Source: Ensifer adhaerens
GTDB lineage: Bacteria; Pseudomonadota; Alphaproteobacteria; Rhizobiales; Rhizobiaceae
Direction: 5' to 3'
Assembly: GCF_002940685.1 (NCBI RefSeq)
Contig: NZ_PNFP01000003.1
Span: 124,001-188,000 of the forward strand
Length of the DNA: 64,000 nucleotides
The first letter of the stretch is position 1; the number at the start of each line of letters is the position of its first letter. Made by a program: the position numbers and the translations under genes. Positions 25,126 through 34,624 of this stretch are shown one piece after another. The notes below the pieces were generated by a model. The model was not told where the DNA came from and ran no database searches. It saw only the letters and a program-made list of their open reading frames with translations.

Positions 25126-26316
25126 CTACCAGAAGAAGCGCGTGTGCCCAAGCGAGCGCATCAGTGCCTCCATGAAATAATAGTCGCCATAGGGCAGCAT
25201 GGCGTCGGAGTAGCCGGCGCTGGCATGGGCCGCCCCATGGGCGAGCAAGCCTTCGGCCTTGGCATCACCCGTCAGGTCGCAACTGTCGAGCAGGCCGCCG
25301 ATCAGGCGATCGCCGAAGCCATACCAGCGCGATGCCTCCTCCGGCTCGCAGAGCCCGGCAAGGATGTAGACCCCGGCGGCCATGATCGCGCCGGCCGAGC
25401 TGTCGCGCGGTGCGCTCTTGGCGTTGGGGACGGAGTAATCCCAGACAGGCACGTCGTCACCGCCCATCAGCACTTCCGCCTTCGCCGCCAGGCGTCTGGC
25501 CGCGTCGAAGAAGGCCGGATTGCCCGTGGTCGCCGCACATTGCGCGTAGCCATGGATTAGCCAGGCCTGGCCGCGCGACCAGCAGGAATCGTCGGCGTAG
25601 CCCTGATGGGTCTCGCCGCGCAGCGGCTTGCCGCTTGCCGGGTCGAACAGGAAGGTGTGGAAGCTCGTATCGTCGGCGCGCACAAGGTGCTTCAGCGTCG
25701 TCGTGGCGTGTCCGTTGGCGGCTTCGGCAAAATCGCCGCGTCCGGTTTCGCCATGCGCCCAGTGCAGCAATGCCAGGTTCTGCATCGTGTCGACGATGAC
25801 CCGCCCGTTGACGAATTCGGAGCGAATGCCGCCGTGGATCGATCGGGCATTCCATGCCTGGATATATTGTGCGTCCGGCCGGTAGCGCTCGAGCAGCCGG
25901 GACGCGGCCTCAAGAGCGAGCTCGCGGGCCTCGCGGTCGCCGGTCAGCAGCCATTCGGCGACGCAGCTCAGCGAAAACTGGAAGCCGAGATCGTGGTCTT
26001 GAGCGTCGCGATGGCGCAAGATGTCGCGAAACACCGAACGCCGGGCACGGGCGGCGTTCAGGAAGCGCGGATCGCCCGTAAGCTCCAACGCAAGCCAGAG
26101 CTGGCCGGCATGGAAGCTCACCACCCAGTCAAAGGGTCCGCAGTAGCTCCACGTCTGATCCGGAAGCCCGATCTTCGGATTGCGCAGCCCGATGGCCGGC
26201 ATCGTCTGGAGCAGTTTGGCGACGCAGCGCTCTAGAGCCTGCTGGTGGCGTTCGCGATTGGGGCGCTGGCCGACCGTCTCGACCGCGTTGAAGTAACTGT
26301 TTCGTTCTATGCGCAT
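25126..26316 (-). CDS. Glycoside hydrolase family 88-like unsaturated glucuronyl hydrolase
   Basis: A 396-aa alpha/alpha-barrel hydrolase. Marks of GH88/GH105 enzymes are VIVDTMQNLALLHWA (with the catalytic-type Asp) and GYADDSCWSRGQAWLIHGYA. GH88 enzymes hydrate the double bond of 4,5-unsaturated uronic acids at the non-reducing end of oligosaccharides made by polysaccharide lyases, releasing 4-deoxy-5-keto-uronate, which is the substrate of KduI encoded at 32687. There is no signal peptide, so it acts in the cytoplasm on imported oligosaccharides. The ATG at 26316 with GAGG upstream is chosen. Confidence 0.88.
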   Translation of the reverse strand: MRIERNSYFNAVETVGQRPNRERHQQALERCVAKLLQTMPAIGLRNPKIGLPDQTWSYCGPFDWVVSFHAGQLWLALELTGDPRFLNAARARRSVFRDILRHRDAQDHDLGFQFSLSCVAEWLLTGDREARELALEAASRLLERYRPDAQYIQAWNARSIHGGIRSEFVNGRVIVDTMQNLALLHWAHGETGRGDFAEAANGHATTTLKHLVRADDTSFHTFLFDPASGKPLRGETHQGYADDSCWSRGQAWLIHGYAQCAATTGNPAFFDAARRLAAKAEVLMGGDDVPVWDYSVPNAKSAPRDSSAGAIMAAGVYILAGLCEPEEASRWYGFGDRLIGGLLDSCDLTGDAKAEGLLAHGAAHASAGYSDAMLPYGDYYFMEALMRSLGHTRFFW

Positions 26317-26363
26317 AACGAGCCTCACGTTTGTTTCGTGAAGTTTTCGCACTATTACGATAA

Positions 26364-26380
26364 TTTCGTCAACCACGAAA
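26364..26380. promoter_or_regulatory. Candidate LacI-type operator
   Basis: TTTCGT-CAACC-ACGAAA is an inverted repeat in the divergent region between the GH88 gene and the importer. A related half-site TTTCGTG lies at 26334-26340. Position fits control by the LacI-family protein encoded at 23993-25057. Confidence 0.5.
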
Positions 26381-26455
26381 GTTTCTGTTGACGGGAAAAT
26401 TTCTAACCGCTAGGAATTGGATGCTCGGGAGGAGCCGGGCATCGTTGGAGGTACC

Positions 26456-27382
26456 ATGTCCACATTAGGGACAACTGAAAGGCCGGTTGCCGGAGGCCGC
26501 TTCCGGTTCGGGGACAGTTTAGCCGGATACGGCTTTCTCGCCCCGTGGCTTGTCGGCTTTTTTCTGCTGACGCTCGGGCCGGCGATCGCCTCGTTCTATC
26601 TGTCCCTGACAGACTACAGCGGCCTTGGAGCCGCCAACTGGGTTGGCGCGGAGAACTACGTACGCATCGCCACCGACGATCCGCGCTTCTGGACCGCCAT
26701 GAACGTGACCTTTACGTTCGTACTTCTGTCGGTGCCCCTGAAGCTTGTCTTTGCGCTCGCCGTTGCCGTGGCGCTGAACCGGGGGCTTTCCGGTCTCTCG
26801 TTCTTTCGCGCGATCTTCTATCTGCCGTCGCTGGTCGGCGGCAGCGTCGCCGTCGCGGTGCTGTGGCGGCAGGTATTCGCCGGCGACGGCCTGCTCAACC
26901 AGGCGCTCAACACACTGTTCGGCTTCGAAGGGCCAAGCTGGATCTCGAACCCTTCGACGTCGCTGTATACGCTCGTTCTGCTTGCGGTTTGGCAGTTCGG
27001 ATCGTCGATGATCATCTTTCTCGCCGGCCTGCGCCAGATCCCGCAGGACATGTACGAGGCGGCAAGCATCGACGGTGCCAGCAAGGCACGGCAGTTCTTC
27101 AAGATCACCTTGCCACTTTTGACGCCGGTGATCTTCTTCAATGCCGTGATCCTGACGATCGATGCCTTCAAGGCGTTCACCTCGGCCTTCGTCATCAGCG
27201 ACGGAACCGGCGGCCCGATCGACTCCACGCTGTTCTACACGCTCTATCTCTACCAGGAGGCCTTCACCAATTTCCGCTTCGGCTATGCCTCGGCGCTGGC
27301 CTGGGTCCTGGTGCTCATCATCGCCTTCTTCACCGCCATGTCATTCCTGACGGCCAGGTTCTGGGTTCACTACGATGACTGA
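26456..27382 (+). CDS. Sugar ABC transporter permease, MalF/UgpA type
   Basis: A 308-aa inner-membrane permease of the carbohydrate CUT1 class. Six membrane segments are visible; the EAA loop is at about 200-220 (DMYEAASIDGASKARQFFKITLPLL). The ATG at 26456 directly follows GGAGGTACC. It is the first gene of a seven-gene run (two permeases, ATPase, binding protein, DUF2264, KduI, KduD) and overlaps the second permease. The likely cargo is an unsaturated uronate-containing oligosaccharide, judged from the neighbours. Confidence 0.92.
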   Translation: MSTLGTTERPVAGGRFRFGDSLAGYGFLAPWLVGFFLLTLGPAIASFYLSLTDYSGLGAANWVGAENYVRIATDDPRFWTAMNVTFTFVLLSVPLKLVFALAVAVALNRGLSGLSFFRAIFYLPSLVGGSVAVAVLWRQVFAGDGLLNQALNTLFGFEGPSWISNPSTSLYTLVLLAVWQFGSSMIIFLAGLRQIPQDMYEAASIDGASKARQFFKITLPLLTPVIFFNAVILTIDAFKAFTSAFVISDGTGGPIDSTLFYTLYLYQEAFTNFRFGYASALAWVLVLIIAFFTAMSFLTARFWVHYDD

Positions 27383-28268
27383 TGCCGCTCTTTCGACGAC
27401 CACCATCGCAGCGCGCACCGATGCCGGCGAGCCCAGCGTATCGCCGTGGAAACGCGCTCTGCTTTATGCACTGCTGCTCGCGGTCAGCTTCCTGATGCTG
27501 TACCCGCTGCTCTGGATGGTCGCGAGCTCGTTCAAACCGGACAGCGAAATCTTCACCTCGACAGGGCTGGTCCCGACCGATCTTACGGTCGATGCCTATC
27601 GTCGCGGCTGGAACGGCCTCAGCATCGGCTTCGGCTGGATGTTCTTCAACTCGCTGGTGATCTCGTTGCTGGTGGTCGTCGGCAACCTCTTTTCCTGCTC
27701 GATGGCCGCCTATGCCTTCACCCGCCTGCACTTCAAGGGACGCGGCTTCTGGTTCACGCTGATGCTCGGCACCTTGATGATGCCGCAGCATGCGGTGCTG
27801 ATCCCGCAATATGTCATGTTCCTCAAGCTTGGCTGGGTGAACTCCATCCTGCCGCTCGTGGTGCCGAAGTTCCTCGCGATCGACGCCTTCTTCATCTTCC
27901 TGATGGTGCAGTTCTTCCGCGGCATTCCGCGTGAGCTGGACGAGGCGGCGATCATGGACGGTTGCGGACCGCTGCGCATCTTCCTGAAGGTGATCCTGCC
28001 GCTCTCCACGCCCGTTCTGGCGACGGCAGCCGTCTTCTCGTTCATCTGGACCTGGGACGACTTCTTTGCGCCGCTGATCTACCTGAACGACATCGAGAAA
28101 TACACCGCCCAGCTCGGCCTGCGCACCTTCGTCGACTCCACGGGGACGTCCGACTGGGGCTCGCTGTTCGCCATGTCGACGCTGACGGTGCTGCCAATCT
28201 TCATTCTCTTCATCCTGTTCCAGCGACTGCTGATCGAAGGCATCGCGACAACAGGCATGAAGCGCTGA
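27375..28268 (+). CDS. Sugar ABC transporter permease, MalG/UgpE type
   Basis: A 297-aa CUT1 permease, partner of the preceding gene, which it overlaps by eight bases. Six membrane segments; the EAA loop is [27 protein letters not shown] (about 194-220). The N-terminal 25 residues are a cytoplasmic tail rich in Thr and Ala. Confidence 0.92.
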   Translation: MTDAALSTTTIAARTDAGEPSVSPWKRALLYALLLAVSFLMLYPLLWMVASSFKPDSEIFTSTGLVPTDLTVDAYRRGWNGLSIGFGWMFFNSLVISLLVVVGNLFSCSMAAYAFTRLHFKGRGFWFTLMLGTLMMPQHAVLIPQYVMFLKLGWVNSILPLVVPKFLAIDAFFIFLMVQFFRGIPRELDEAAIMDGCGPLRIFLKVILPLSTPVLATAAVFSFIWTWDDFFAPLIYLNDIEKYTAQLGLRTFVDSTGTSDWGSLFAMSTLTVLPIFILFILFQRLLIEGIATTGMKR

Positions 28269-28302
28269 CACAAACGGAAATCGAGAGATAGGGACGGAAG
28301 AG

Positions 28303-29385
28303 ATGACGACGCTGGCTTTGAACAAGATCAAGAAGAGCTTTGGCAATCTCGACATCATCCGCGGCGTTGATCTGGCGATCGGCTCCGGAGAGTTCGTGGT
28401 TTTCGTCGGCCCGTCCGGCTGCGGCAAGTCGACCCTGTTGCGCATGATCGCCGGCCTTGAGCCGATCAGCGGCGGCGAACTTTCGATCGGCGGCGAGCGC
28501 ATGAACGAAAGGGCGGCGAGCCAGCGCGGCATCGCCATGGTCTTCCAGTCCTATGCGCTCTACCCGCATATGAGCGTCTACAAGAACATGTCCTTCGGCC
28601 TCGAAACGGCGAAGATGCCGAAGCCGGAGATCGACAAGCGCGTGCGCAAGGCGGCCGACATCCTGCAGATTACCCATCTGCTCGAGCGCAAGCCGAAGCA
28701 GCTGTCCGGCGGCCAGCGGCAGCGCGTCGCGATCGGCCGGGCGATTGTGCGTGATCCGAAGATCTTTCTGTTCGACGAGCCGCTCTCAAACCTCGACGCG
28801 GAGCTTAGGGTCCAGACGCGTGTCGAGATCGCCAAGCTGCACCGGGACATCGGCGCGACGATGATCTACGTCACCCATGACCAGGTCGAGGCGATGACGC
28901 TCGCCGACCGCATCGTCGTCCTGCGTGCAGGCGTCATCGAGCAGCACGGTACGCCGCTCGAAATCTACAACCGGCCGGCCAATCGTTTCGTTGCCGGCTT
29001 CATCGGCTCACCCAAGATGAACTTTCTCGATGTGGTCGCAAGCGACGTGCGCGACGGCGGCGTTGCGATCGACATCGCCGGCAAGCGGGCGCGCCTGCCG
29101 ATCGAGGGGCGTGTCGCTGATAGCGCGAAACTCAGCCTCGGCCTGCGGCCCGAACACATCGAAACGGATGGAGCCGGCGGGCTCGAATTCGGTGCTCTGA
29201 CGGTCGTGCATGTAGAGCATCTCGGCGGCCAGACCATCGTCTATGGCCGGCTCGTCGACGGTCAGTCGCTGACGGTCGCACTCGATGGCCAGCGCCCGAT
29301 CAGCGCCGGTTCGACGCTGGAGGTCCGGATCGCCGCGGAGAACTGCCACCTTTTCGACGAGGCCGGCGATCGCATCGGTCGCTGA
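28303..29385 (+). CDS. Sugar ABC transporter ATPase, UgpC/MsmK type
   Basis: A 360-aa CUT1 ATPase. Walker [10 protein letters not shown] (36-44), Q-loop [11 protein letters not shown], signature [15 protein letters not shown] (about 131-145), Walker [17 protein letters not shown] and switch His in YVTHDQVEA. The last 120 residues form the TOBE regulatory domain. In this class one ATPase homodimer drives the MalF/MalG-type pair, and here the gene sits with its own transporter. Confidence 0.94.
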   Translation: MTTLALNKIKKSFGNLDIIRGVDLAIGSGEFVVFVGPSGCGKSTLLRMIAGLEPISGGELSIGGERMNERAASQRGIAMVFQSYALYPHMSVYKNMSFGLETAKMPKPEIDKRVRKAADILQITHLLERKPKQLSGGQRQRVAIGRAIVRDPKIFLFDEPLSNLDAELRVQTRVEIAKLHRDIGATMIYVTHDQVEAMTLADRIVVLRAGVIEQHGTPLEIYNRPANRFVAGFIGSPKMNFLDVVASDVRDGGVAIDIAGKRARLPIEGRVADSAKLSLGLRPEHIETDGAGGLEFGALTVVHVEHLGGQTIVYGRLVDGQSLTVALDGQRPISAGSTLEVRIAAENCHLFDEAGDRIGR

Positions 29386-29421
29386 TCTCAAGATCACAAT
29401 CAAATCATGGAGGAGGAGAAC

Positions 29422-30705
29422 ATGATCAACAGACGCCATTTCTTGCGCAACGCCGCGCTGTTCGGTGCCGGCGCCACGTTTGCGACAATGCCGGCTTTCC
29501 GCGCCTTCGCAGAGGAATCCATGCGGCTCTACTGGTGGGGCACACCCAGCCGCGCCGAACGCACGCTGGGTGCAGCCAAGCTTTTCGAAGCGGCGCATTC
29601 CGGCGTGAAGATCGTCGGCGAGGTGGGGGGCAGCGATTACTGGGCGAAGCTCACGACGATGATCGCCGGTGGAAACGCGCCAGACATCTTCCAGCTCGAG
29701 CCGAGTCGCTTTGCCGACTATAGCCGCCGCGCCACCAACCTGCCGCTCAACGACTATCTCGGCAAGGTGATCCGCACGGACAAGCTCGTCCCGGGCGTGC
29801 TCGATCTCGGAACGGTCGACGGCAAGGTCACCGGCATGCCGCTGTCGCTGAACGCATTCGCCATGATCTACGACGCCGATGCGGTGGCAAAGGCCGGGCT
29901 TGCGCCGCCTTCGGCCAAAACCACCTGGGACGACTTCGCCAAGTTCTCAATCGATCTCACCAAGGCAATGGGCAAGAAGAACGTCTGGGCGGTCGGAAAC
30001 GCGTCGCGTTATACCTATGCCTTCGAGGCGTTTCTGCATCAGCGCGGCAAGAAGCTCTACACCGAGGCTGGAAAGCTAGGCTACGAGGCGAGCGATGCCG
30101 CCGATTGGTTCGGCTATTGGGAAAGCCTCACGAAGAACGGCGGCTGCGTCTCAGCCGAGATCCAGGCGCTGGACAAAGTCCTGGTCGACAGTAATCCGCT
30201 GGCAACCGGCAACGCGGTCATCGCGATTGCCTTCTCCAACCAGCTGCCGGCCTTCCAGAAGATCTCCAAGAGCACGCTCGACATCACGTCGCTGCCGGTC
30301 AGCAGCGCCGATGGTCCCTCCGGTCTCTTCTATCGCCCCGGCTTGCACTGGTCGATCGCAAGCACCGCGAAGAACCCGGAGCTTGCAGCGCAGTTCATCG
30401 ACTTCTTCGTCAATGACCTGGAAGCTGGCAAGATCCTTCAGGTCGAGCGCGGCGTGCCCGTGAACACCGACGTGCAAACAGCCGTTCTTCCCTCGATCGA
30501 CGCTACGGCGAAAAAGACGGTCGACTATGTCAACGGCATTGCTGGCCGCGTCGGCGCCTACCCGCCAGCCGTGCCGCTCGGTGCCGGCGAACTCGACGAG
30601 CGCGTCTTCCGGCCACTCGCCGACAAGGTCGCCTTTGGCCAGCTGACGCCGGCAGAAGCGGGCAGCGAACTGGTTTCGTCGGCCGACCGCATTCTCAAGG
30701 CCTGA
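29422..30705 (+). CDS. Sugar ABC transporter substrate-binding protein, Tat-type signal
   Basis: A 427-aa extracellular sugar-binding protein (SBP_bac_1 family). The N-terminus MINRRHFLRNAALFGAGATF holds a twin-arginine-like RRHFLR, so export may use Tat. Mature protein begins near FAEESMRLYWWGTPSRAERT. The ATG at 29422 follows GGAGGAGGAGAA. It delivers the oligosaccharide to the MalF/MalG-type permeases encoded just upstream. Confidence 0.92.
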   Translation: MINRRHFLRNAALFGAGATFATMPAFRAFAEESMRLYWWGTPSRAERTLGAAKLFEAAHSGVKIVGEVGGSDYWAKLTTMIAGGNAPDIFQLEPSRFADYSRRATNLPLNDYLGKVIRTDKLVPGVLDLGTVDGKVTGMPLSLNAFAMIYDADAVAKAGLAPPSAKTTWDDFAKFSIDLTKAMGKKNVWAVGNASRYTYAFEAFLHQRGKKLYTEAGKLGYEASDAADWFGYWESLTKNGGCVSAEIQALDKVLVDSNPLATGNAVIAIAFSNQLPAFQKISKSTLDITSLPVSSADGPSGLFYRPGLHWSIASTAKNPELAAQFIDFFVNDLEAGKILQVERGVPVNTDVQTAVLPSIDATAKKTVDYVNGIAGRVGAYPPAVPLGAGELDERVFRPLADKVAFGQLTPAEAGSELVSSADRILKA

Positions 30706-30782
30706 GCATCCGCTTCATTTTGCCGAGCTGCGCGGGAACGTCACTTTTCCCGCGCAGCAATGTTGGAACGGAAGCCTTTCGC

Positions 30783-32648
30783 ATGACCGACATGATCTTC
30801 CCCGAAACCCTGTTCAAACCGTGGGCGGGCAATCCGCTGAAGAGCCGCGCCGACGTCGAGGCCGCGCTTAAGGCGCTGGTGGAGCCGGTCGAGACGTACC
30901 GGTCTCCCGGCGGTGCGCGTATCCGGCTGGATGCGCATGCCGCGCATTTCGACCAGCAGTCCGCCGACATGGAGGGCTATTCCCGCCTGCTGTGGGGCCT
31001 GGCGCCGGCTGAGGTCGGCGGTGCGACTTGGATCGACTGGACGCCGATCGCACGTGGCCTTGCCAATGGCTGCGATCCGACACATCCGGAATATTGGGGC
31101 GACCCGTTCGACCGCAGCCAGCGCCTGGTGGAACTGGCGGCGATCGGCTTCGCATTGAGGCTCGTGCCGGACAAGCTCTGGGCGCCCCTGTCCGTGATCC
31201 AGCAGCGAAATGTCGCTGCCTATCTGCTCAAAGGCCATGCCTGCGAATACAGCGACAACAACTGGAAATTTTTCCGGTTGCTCGTCAGCATGGGGCTGAA
31301 ACACGTTGGCGTCGACTGTGATCGCGGGCTCGACGAACAGTATCGGCAGGAGCTCGATGGTTTTTATCTCGGCGACGGCTGGTATCAGGATGGCGATACG
31401 CGCCGCGCCGACCACTACATTCCCTTCGCCTTCCACTTCTACGGCCTGATCCTGGCGGCGCTCGACGGTGCCGACTGGACAAACAGGTATCGTGAGCGGG
31501 CGCGGTTGATCGCCGGCGACATGACAAGATGGTTTGCCGATGACGGTCCGGCGCTCTGCTTCGGCCGTTCGATGACCTATCGCTTTGCCATTGCCGGCCT
31601 CTTCGGCGCCATGGCGCTCGTCGGCGAAGAGACGATCCCCTTCGGCGAGCAGAAGGGATACTTTCTCAGGCATCTGCGCTGGTGGGCGAAGCAGCCCTTT
31701 GCCGCGCGTGACGGCGTGATGCCCGTCGGCTACGCCTATCCCAGCCTGATCATGTCGGAACCCTACAACTCCGCGCAATCGCCCTATTGGGCGTTGAAGG
31801 CCTTCCTGCCGCTGATGCTGCCTGAGGACCACCCGTTCTGGGCGAGCGACGAGACTGCCTGCCCCTCGCGCCCAGCCGTCTCGGCCCAGCGCCATATTGG
31901 TTTCCTGATCGCCAATCCACCGGGGGATGCCATTGCGCTCTCCTGCGGCCAGCACACGAGCGCCGAAAACACCTTCATCCGATTTGCGCCGGAAAAATAC
32001 GCGAAGTTCGCCTATTCGGCGCGCTACGGCTTCAGCGTCGAAAACGATCTCTGGCGGTTCGACAATTCCGTGCTCGAATCCATGATCGGCTTCAGCGATG
32101 ACGACGTGCATTTCCGCGTGCGCGAAACCAACGAAGAGGCGCTGATCGCCGACAACCTTCTCTACGCGCGCTGGCGGCCCTTTGCCGATGTCTCGGTCGA
32201 AACCTGGCTCTACTGGGATGGCGATTTTCACGTCCGGCTCCACCGCATCGACACGCCGCGGCCGCTTGCCACCATCGAAGGCGGCTTTGCGATCGGGCGC
32301 GATGCGGGCGAAGTCCGGGAACAGGACACCGGCCGCGCCGTTGTCACCATGGCGAGCGATCTGTCGGCTATCATCGACATCGGCTCGTCGGTGGCGCGCC
32401 AGGGCCGTTGCCATATCGCGGCCCCGAACACCAATCTGGTTTGCGCAAAGACTGTGGTTCCGCAATTGCTCGGCACTGTCCCTGCCGGCGTCAGCACGCT
32501 CGCCGTCGCGGTCTTCGCGCAGCGCGACCCTGCAGACGGCGCGAGCAAACTTGTCCGTCTGCCCGCGGCACCCGATGTCGAGAAGCTCCGGCGTCTCCTG
32601 TCGGAGCAGGGGACTGAAGTTACCCTGATGCGCGGTGTGCCGCTCTGA
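30783..32648 (+). CDS. DUF2264-domain protein, probable uronate/pectin-related enzyme
   Basis: A 621-aa protein whose first 370 residues fit DUF2264 (PLKSRADVEAALKAL...YSRLLWGLAP...DNNWKFFRLLVSMGLKHVG...WYQDGDTRRADHYIPFAFHFYGLI), an alpha/alpha-toroid family common in pectin and glycosaminoglycan utilisation clusters. The remaining 250 residues are largely beta. No signal peptide is present, so it acts in the cytoplasm. Its activity is not established for the family to my knowledge; a hydrolase or lyase acting on imported oligosaccharides is the best guess. It lies between the binding protein and kduI. Confidence 0.85.
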   Translation: MTDMIFPETLFKPWAGNPLKSRADVEAALKALVEPVETYRSPGGARIRLDAHAAHFDQQSADMEGYSRLLWGLAPAEVGGATWIDWTPIARGLANGCDPTHPEYWGDPFDRSQRLVELAAIGFALRLVPDKLWAPLSVIQQRNVAAYLLKGHACEYSDNNWKFFRLLVSMGLKHVGVDCDRGLDEQYRQELDGFYLGDGWYQDGDTRRADHYIPFAFHFYGLILAALDGADWTNRYRERARLIAGDMTRWFADDGPALCFGRSMTYRFAIAGLFGAMALVGEETIPFGEQKGYFLRHLRWWAKQPFAARDGVMPVGYAYPSLIMSEPYNSAQSPYWALKAFLPLMLPEDHPFWASDETACPSRPAVSAQRHIGFLIANPPGDAIALSCGQHTSAENTFIRFAPEKYAKFAYSARYGFSVENDLWRFDNSVLESMIGFSDDDVHFRVRETNEEALIADNLLYARWRPFADVSVETWLYWDGDFHVRLHRIDTPRPLATIEGGFAIGRDAGEVREQDTGRAVVTMASDLSAIIDIGSSVARQGRCHIAAPNTNLVCAKTVVPQLLGTVPAGVSTLAVAVFAQRDPADGASKLVRLPAAPDVEKLRRLLSEQGTEVTLMRGVPL

Positions 32649-32686
32649 CATCAACCGATCCTCCCGCAACGACCGAAAGAGCCGAC

Positions 32687-33523
32687 ATGACGATCACTGA
32701 TTTCGCTTCCCGCCACGCCATTGACCCGCTCGCCGCCGCCGCGATGGGAACCGACGAACTGCGCCACAACTTCCACATCTCCGGTCTCTTCGAGAGCGAT
32801 CGTGTCAACCTCACCTACACCCACTACGACCGGATGGTGATCGGCGGGGCGATGCCGGTCGAGACCGAGTTGACGCTCGAAGCGATCAAGCCGATGGGCA
32901 CGAAGACGTTTCTCGAGCGCCGCGAATTGATCGCCGTCAACATCGGCGGTCCGGGGCGCGCCGTCGTTTCCGGCAGAAGCCATCCGCTCGCTGCGCGAGA
33001 CATGATCTATGTCGGCATGGGCGAGGAAGTGACGTTCGTCTCGGACAGTCGGGCAGCGCCGGCAAAGTTCTACCTGTTGTCGGCGCCGGCGCACCGTGCC
33101 TTCCCGACGGCGCTCTTGACGGTTGCCGGAGCCAAGCGCCTTGATCTCGGCAGCCTGGAGACGTCGAACGAGCGCTCGATCTTCCAGTTCACCAATGGGA
33201 TCGAGACCTGCCAGCTGGTCGTCGGCATGACGGAACTCAAGAAGGGATCGGTGTGGAACACCATGCCCGCACACATCCATGACCGGCGCATGGAGGTGTA
33301 TCTCTACTTCGATCTCCCCGCGCCGGCACGGGTCTTCCATTTCCTCGGCGAGCCCTCCGAGACCCGCCACATCGTCATGGCCAACGAGGAGGCCGTGCTT
33401 TCGCCGGTCTGGTCGATCCACTCCGGTTGCGGCACGTCCAACTATGCCTTCATCTGGGCAATGGCCGGCGACAATGTCGATTACACCGACGCCGACCCGG
33501 TGCCGATGGAGACGCTGCGATGA
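32687..33523 (+). CDS. kduI: KduI: 5-dehydro-4-deoxy-D-glucuronate isomerase
   Basis: A 278-aa cupin enzyme, the family's usual length. The metal-binding segment MPAHIHDRRMEVYLYFDLP (His, His, Glu) and the ends FASRHAIDPLAAAAMGTDELR and GDNVDYTDADPVPMETLR are characteristic. It isomerises 4-deoxy-5-keto-uronate (from unsaturated uronates) to 2,5-diketo-3-deoxygluconate in the cytoplasm. Its stop overlaps the kduD start as ATGA. Together with GH88 it defines the pathway of the cluster. Confidence 0.96.
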   Translation: MTITDFASRHAIDPLAAAAMGTDELRHNFHISGLFESDRVNLTYTHYDRMVIGGAMPVETELTLEAIKPMGTKTFLERRELIAVNIGGPGRAVVSGRSHPLAARDMIYVGMGEEVTFVSDSRAAPAKFYLLSAPAHRAFPTALLTVAGAKRLDLGSLETSNERSIFQFTNGIETCQLVVGMTELKKGSVWNTMPAHIHDRRMEVYLYFDLPAPARVFHFLGEPSETRHIVMANEEAVLSPVWSIHSGCGTSNYAFIWAMAGDNVDYTDADPVPMETLR

Positions 33524-34284
33524 GCGATCTCTCCGCCTTCAGCCTCACTGGAAAGCGTGTGCTCGTCACTGGCGCCAATACCGGGATCGGCCAGGGCATA
33601 GCGGTTTCGGTCGGCCGGGCCGGCGGTGAGGTGGTCGCGGTCGGGCGCTCGTCGATGGCCGAGACGGTGGAAAAGGTCGAAGCGGCAGGCGGCCGGATCG
33701 TACCGCTCGCTTGCGATCTCGCCGATGGGGATGCGGTCAAGAGCTTGATTGACCGTGTCTCCGAGGAAGGTGGTCCACTGGACGGATTGGTCAACAATGC
33801 CGGCATCATTCGCCGCGCCGCCTCGATCGAGCTCTCGGAGGCAGACTGGGACGAGGTGATCGACCTCAACTTGAAGGTGGCTTTTCTCCTGAGCCAGGCC
33901 TTTGGCCGCAGGCTTCTTGCCGAAAGGCGGGAAGGGCGGATCGTCAACATCGCCTCGCTGCTGTCCTTCCAGGGCGGCATTCGCGTTGCCTCCTACACCG
34001 CGTCAAAACACGGCGTGCTTGGCGTTACGCGGATCCTCGCCAATGAGTGGGCAAGTCAGGGCATCAACGTCAACGCGATCGCGCCCGGATACATCGTCTC
34101 CAACAACACCGAGGCGCTGCGCGCAGACAGCGATCGCAATGCCGCGATCCTTGAGCGCATCCCCGCCGGACGCTGGGGAACGCCCGACGATATCGGCGAC
34201 GCTGCCGTCTTCCTGCTTGCGCCGGCGTCACGCTACCTGCATGGCGCCGTCATCCCCGTGGATGGGGGGTGGCTGGCGCGATGA
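33520..34284 (+). CDS. kduD: KduD: 2-dehydro-3-deoxy-D-gluconate 5-dehydrogenase
   Basis: A 254-aa short-chain dehydrogenase. Cofactor motif TGANTGIGQG (17-26), NNAG at about 90-93 and the catalytic S...YxxxK (SLLSFQGGIRVASYTASKHG). Ending PVDGGWLAR is typical of KduD. It reduces 2,5-diketo-3-deoxygluconate to 2-keto-3-deoxygluconate using NAD(P)H. Start ATG at 33520 overlaps the kduI stop. No KDG kinase or aldolase follows, so those steps are encoded elsewhere. Confidence 0.94.
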   Translation: MSDLSAFSLTGKRVLVTGANTGIGQGIAVSVGRAGGEVVAVGRSSMAETVEKVEAAGGRIVPLACDLADGDAVKSLIDRVSEEGGPLDGLVNNAGIIRRAASIELSEADWDEVIDLNLKVAFLLSQAFGRRLLAERREGRIVNIASLLSFQGGIRVASYTASKHGVLGVTRILANEWASQGINVNAIAPGYIVSNNTEALRADSDRNAAILERIPAGRWGTPDDIGDAAVFLLAPASRYLHGAVIPVDGGWLAR

Positions 34285-34624
34285 ACGGAGCCTGTGCATA
34301 GCTCGGCAGCGACAACAGCGGCTGCTTCTAAAGCACCTCGAGCGGCGCAGGCGATCGCGGTGTCTGTGCCGCCTGAGCAATATGCTCGTCAGAACGCCAC
34401 CTTGAGGCCGAGCTTGCCGTTGAGGCTCTGTCCGTCGCCCTCCTTCCTACCGAAGGGCGTTCGAATTGTGGACGTCGCAGAACCAAACCGAGCAGTCACC
34501 CTTGATTGACTGGCGCCTGTAAATCCGCGCCAACGATCGCCAGCGCGGACTTCAGATTATCGCGCGAACCTCAAATGCTCTGGCAGACGCGTCATTGGGC
34601 TTCAGGCACAGACCATCACCATCC
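34285..34624. other. Intergenic stretch after kduD
   Basis: About 340 bases between kduD and the lysE stop. The only coding trace is the minus-strand C-terminal fragment described at 34389-34556. I see no clear terminator for the kdu operon. Confidence 0.4.
34389..34556 (-). pseudogene. Possible remnant of an autotransporter beta-barrel C-terminus
   Basis: The minus strand carries an open frame without a start codon that ends GDGQSLNGKLGLKVAF and stop at 34389. A Gly-rich turn followed by an alternating strand ending in Phe is the usual end of autotransporter beta-barrels (compare forms like SYSLxGxLGLKVxF). Upstream of about 34430 the frame loses this character and a stop occurs at 34557. 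It looks like the decayed end of a lost gene; the match is short, so I hold it lightly. Confidence 0.3.

Noticed and set aside
30741-32669. A 642-codon minus-strand frame opposite the DUF2264 gene
   Set aside because: Low-complexity Arg/Asp-rich translation with no fold; the plus-strand frame has conserved motifs and fits the operon spacing.
34498-34580. Short minus-strand frame ending LKSALAIVGADLQAPVNQG
   Set aside because: Looks gene-like for about 20 residues but has no start codon and an upstream stop; I could not tie it to any family.
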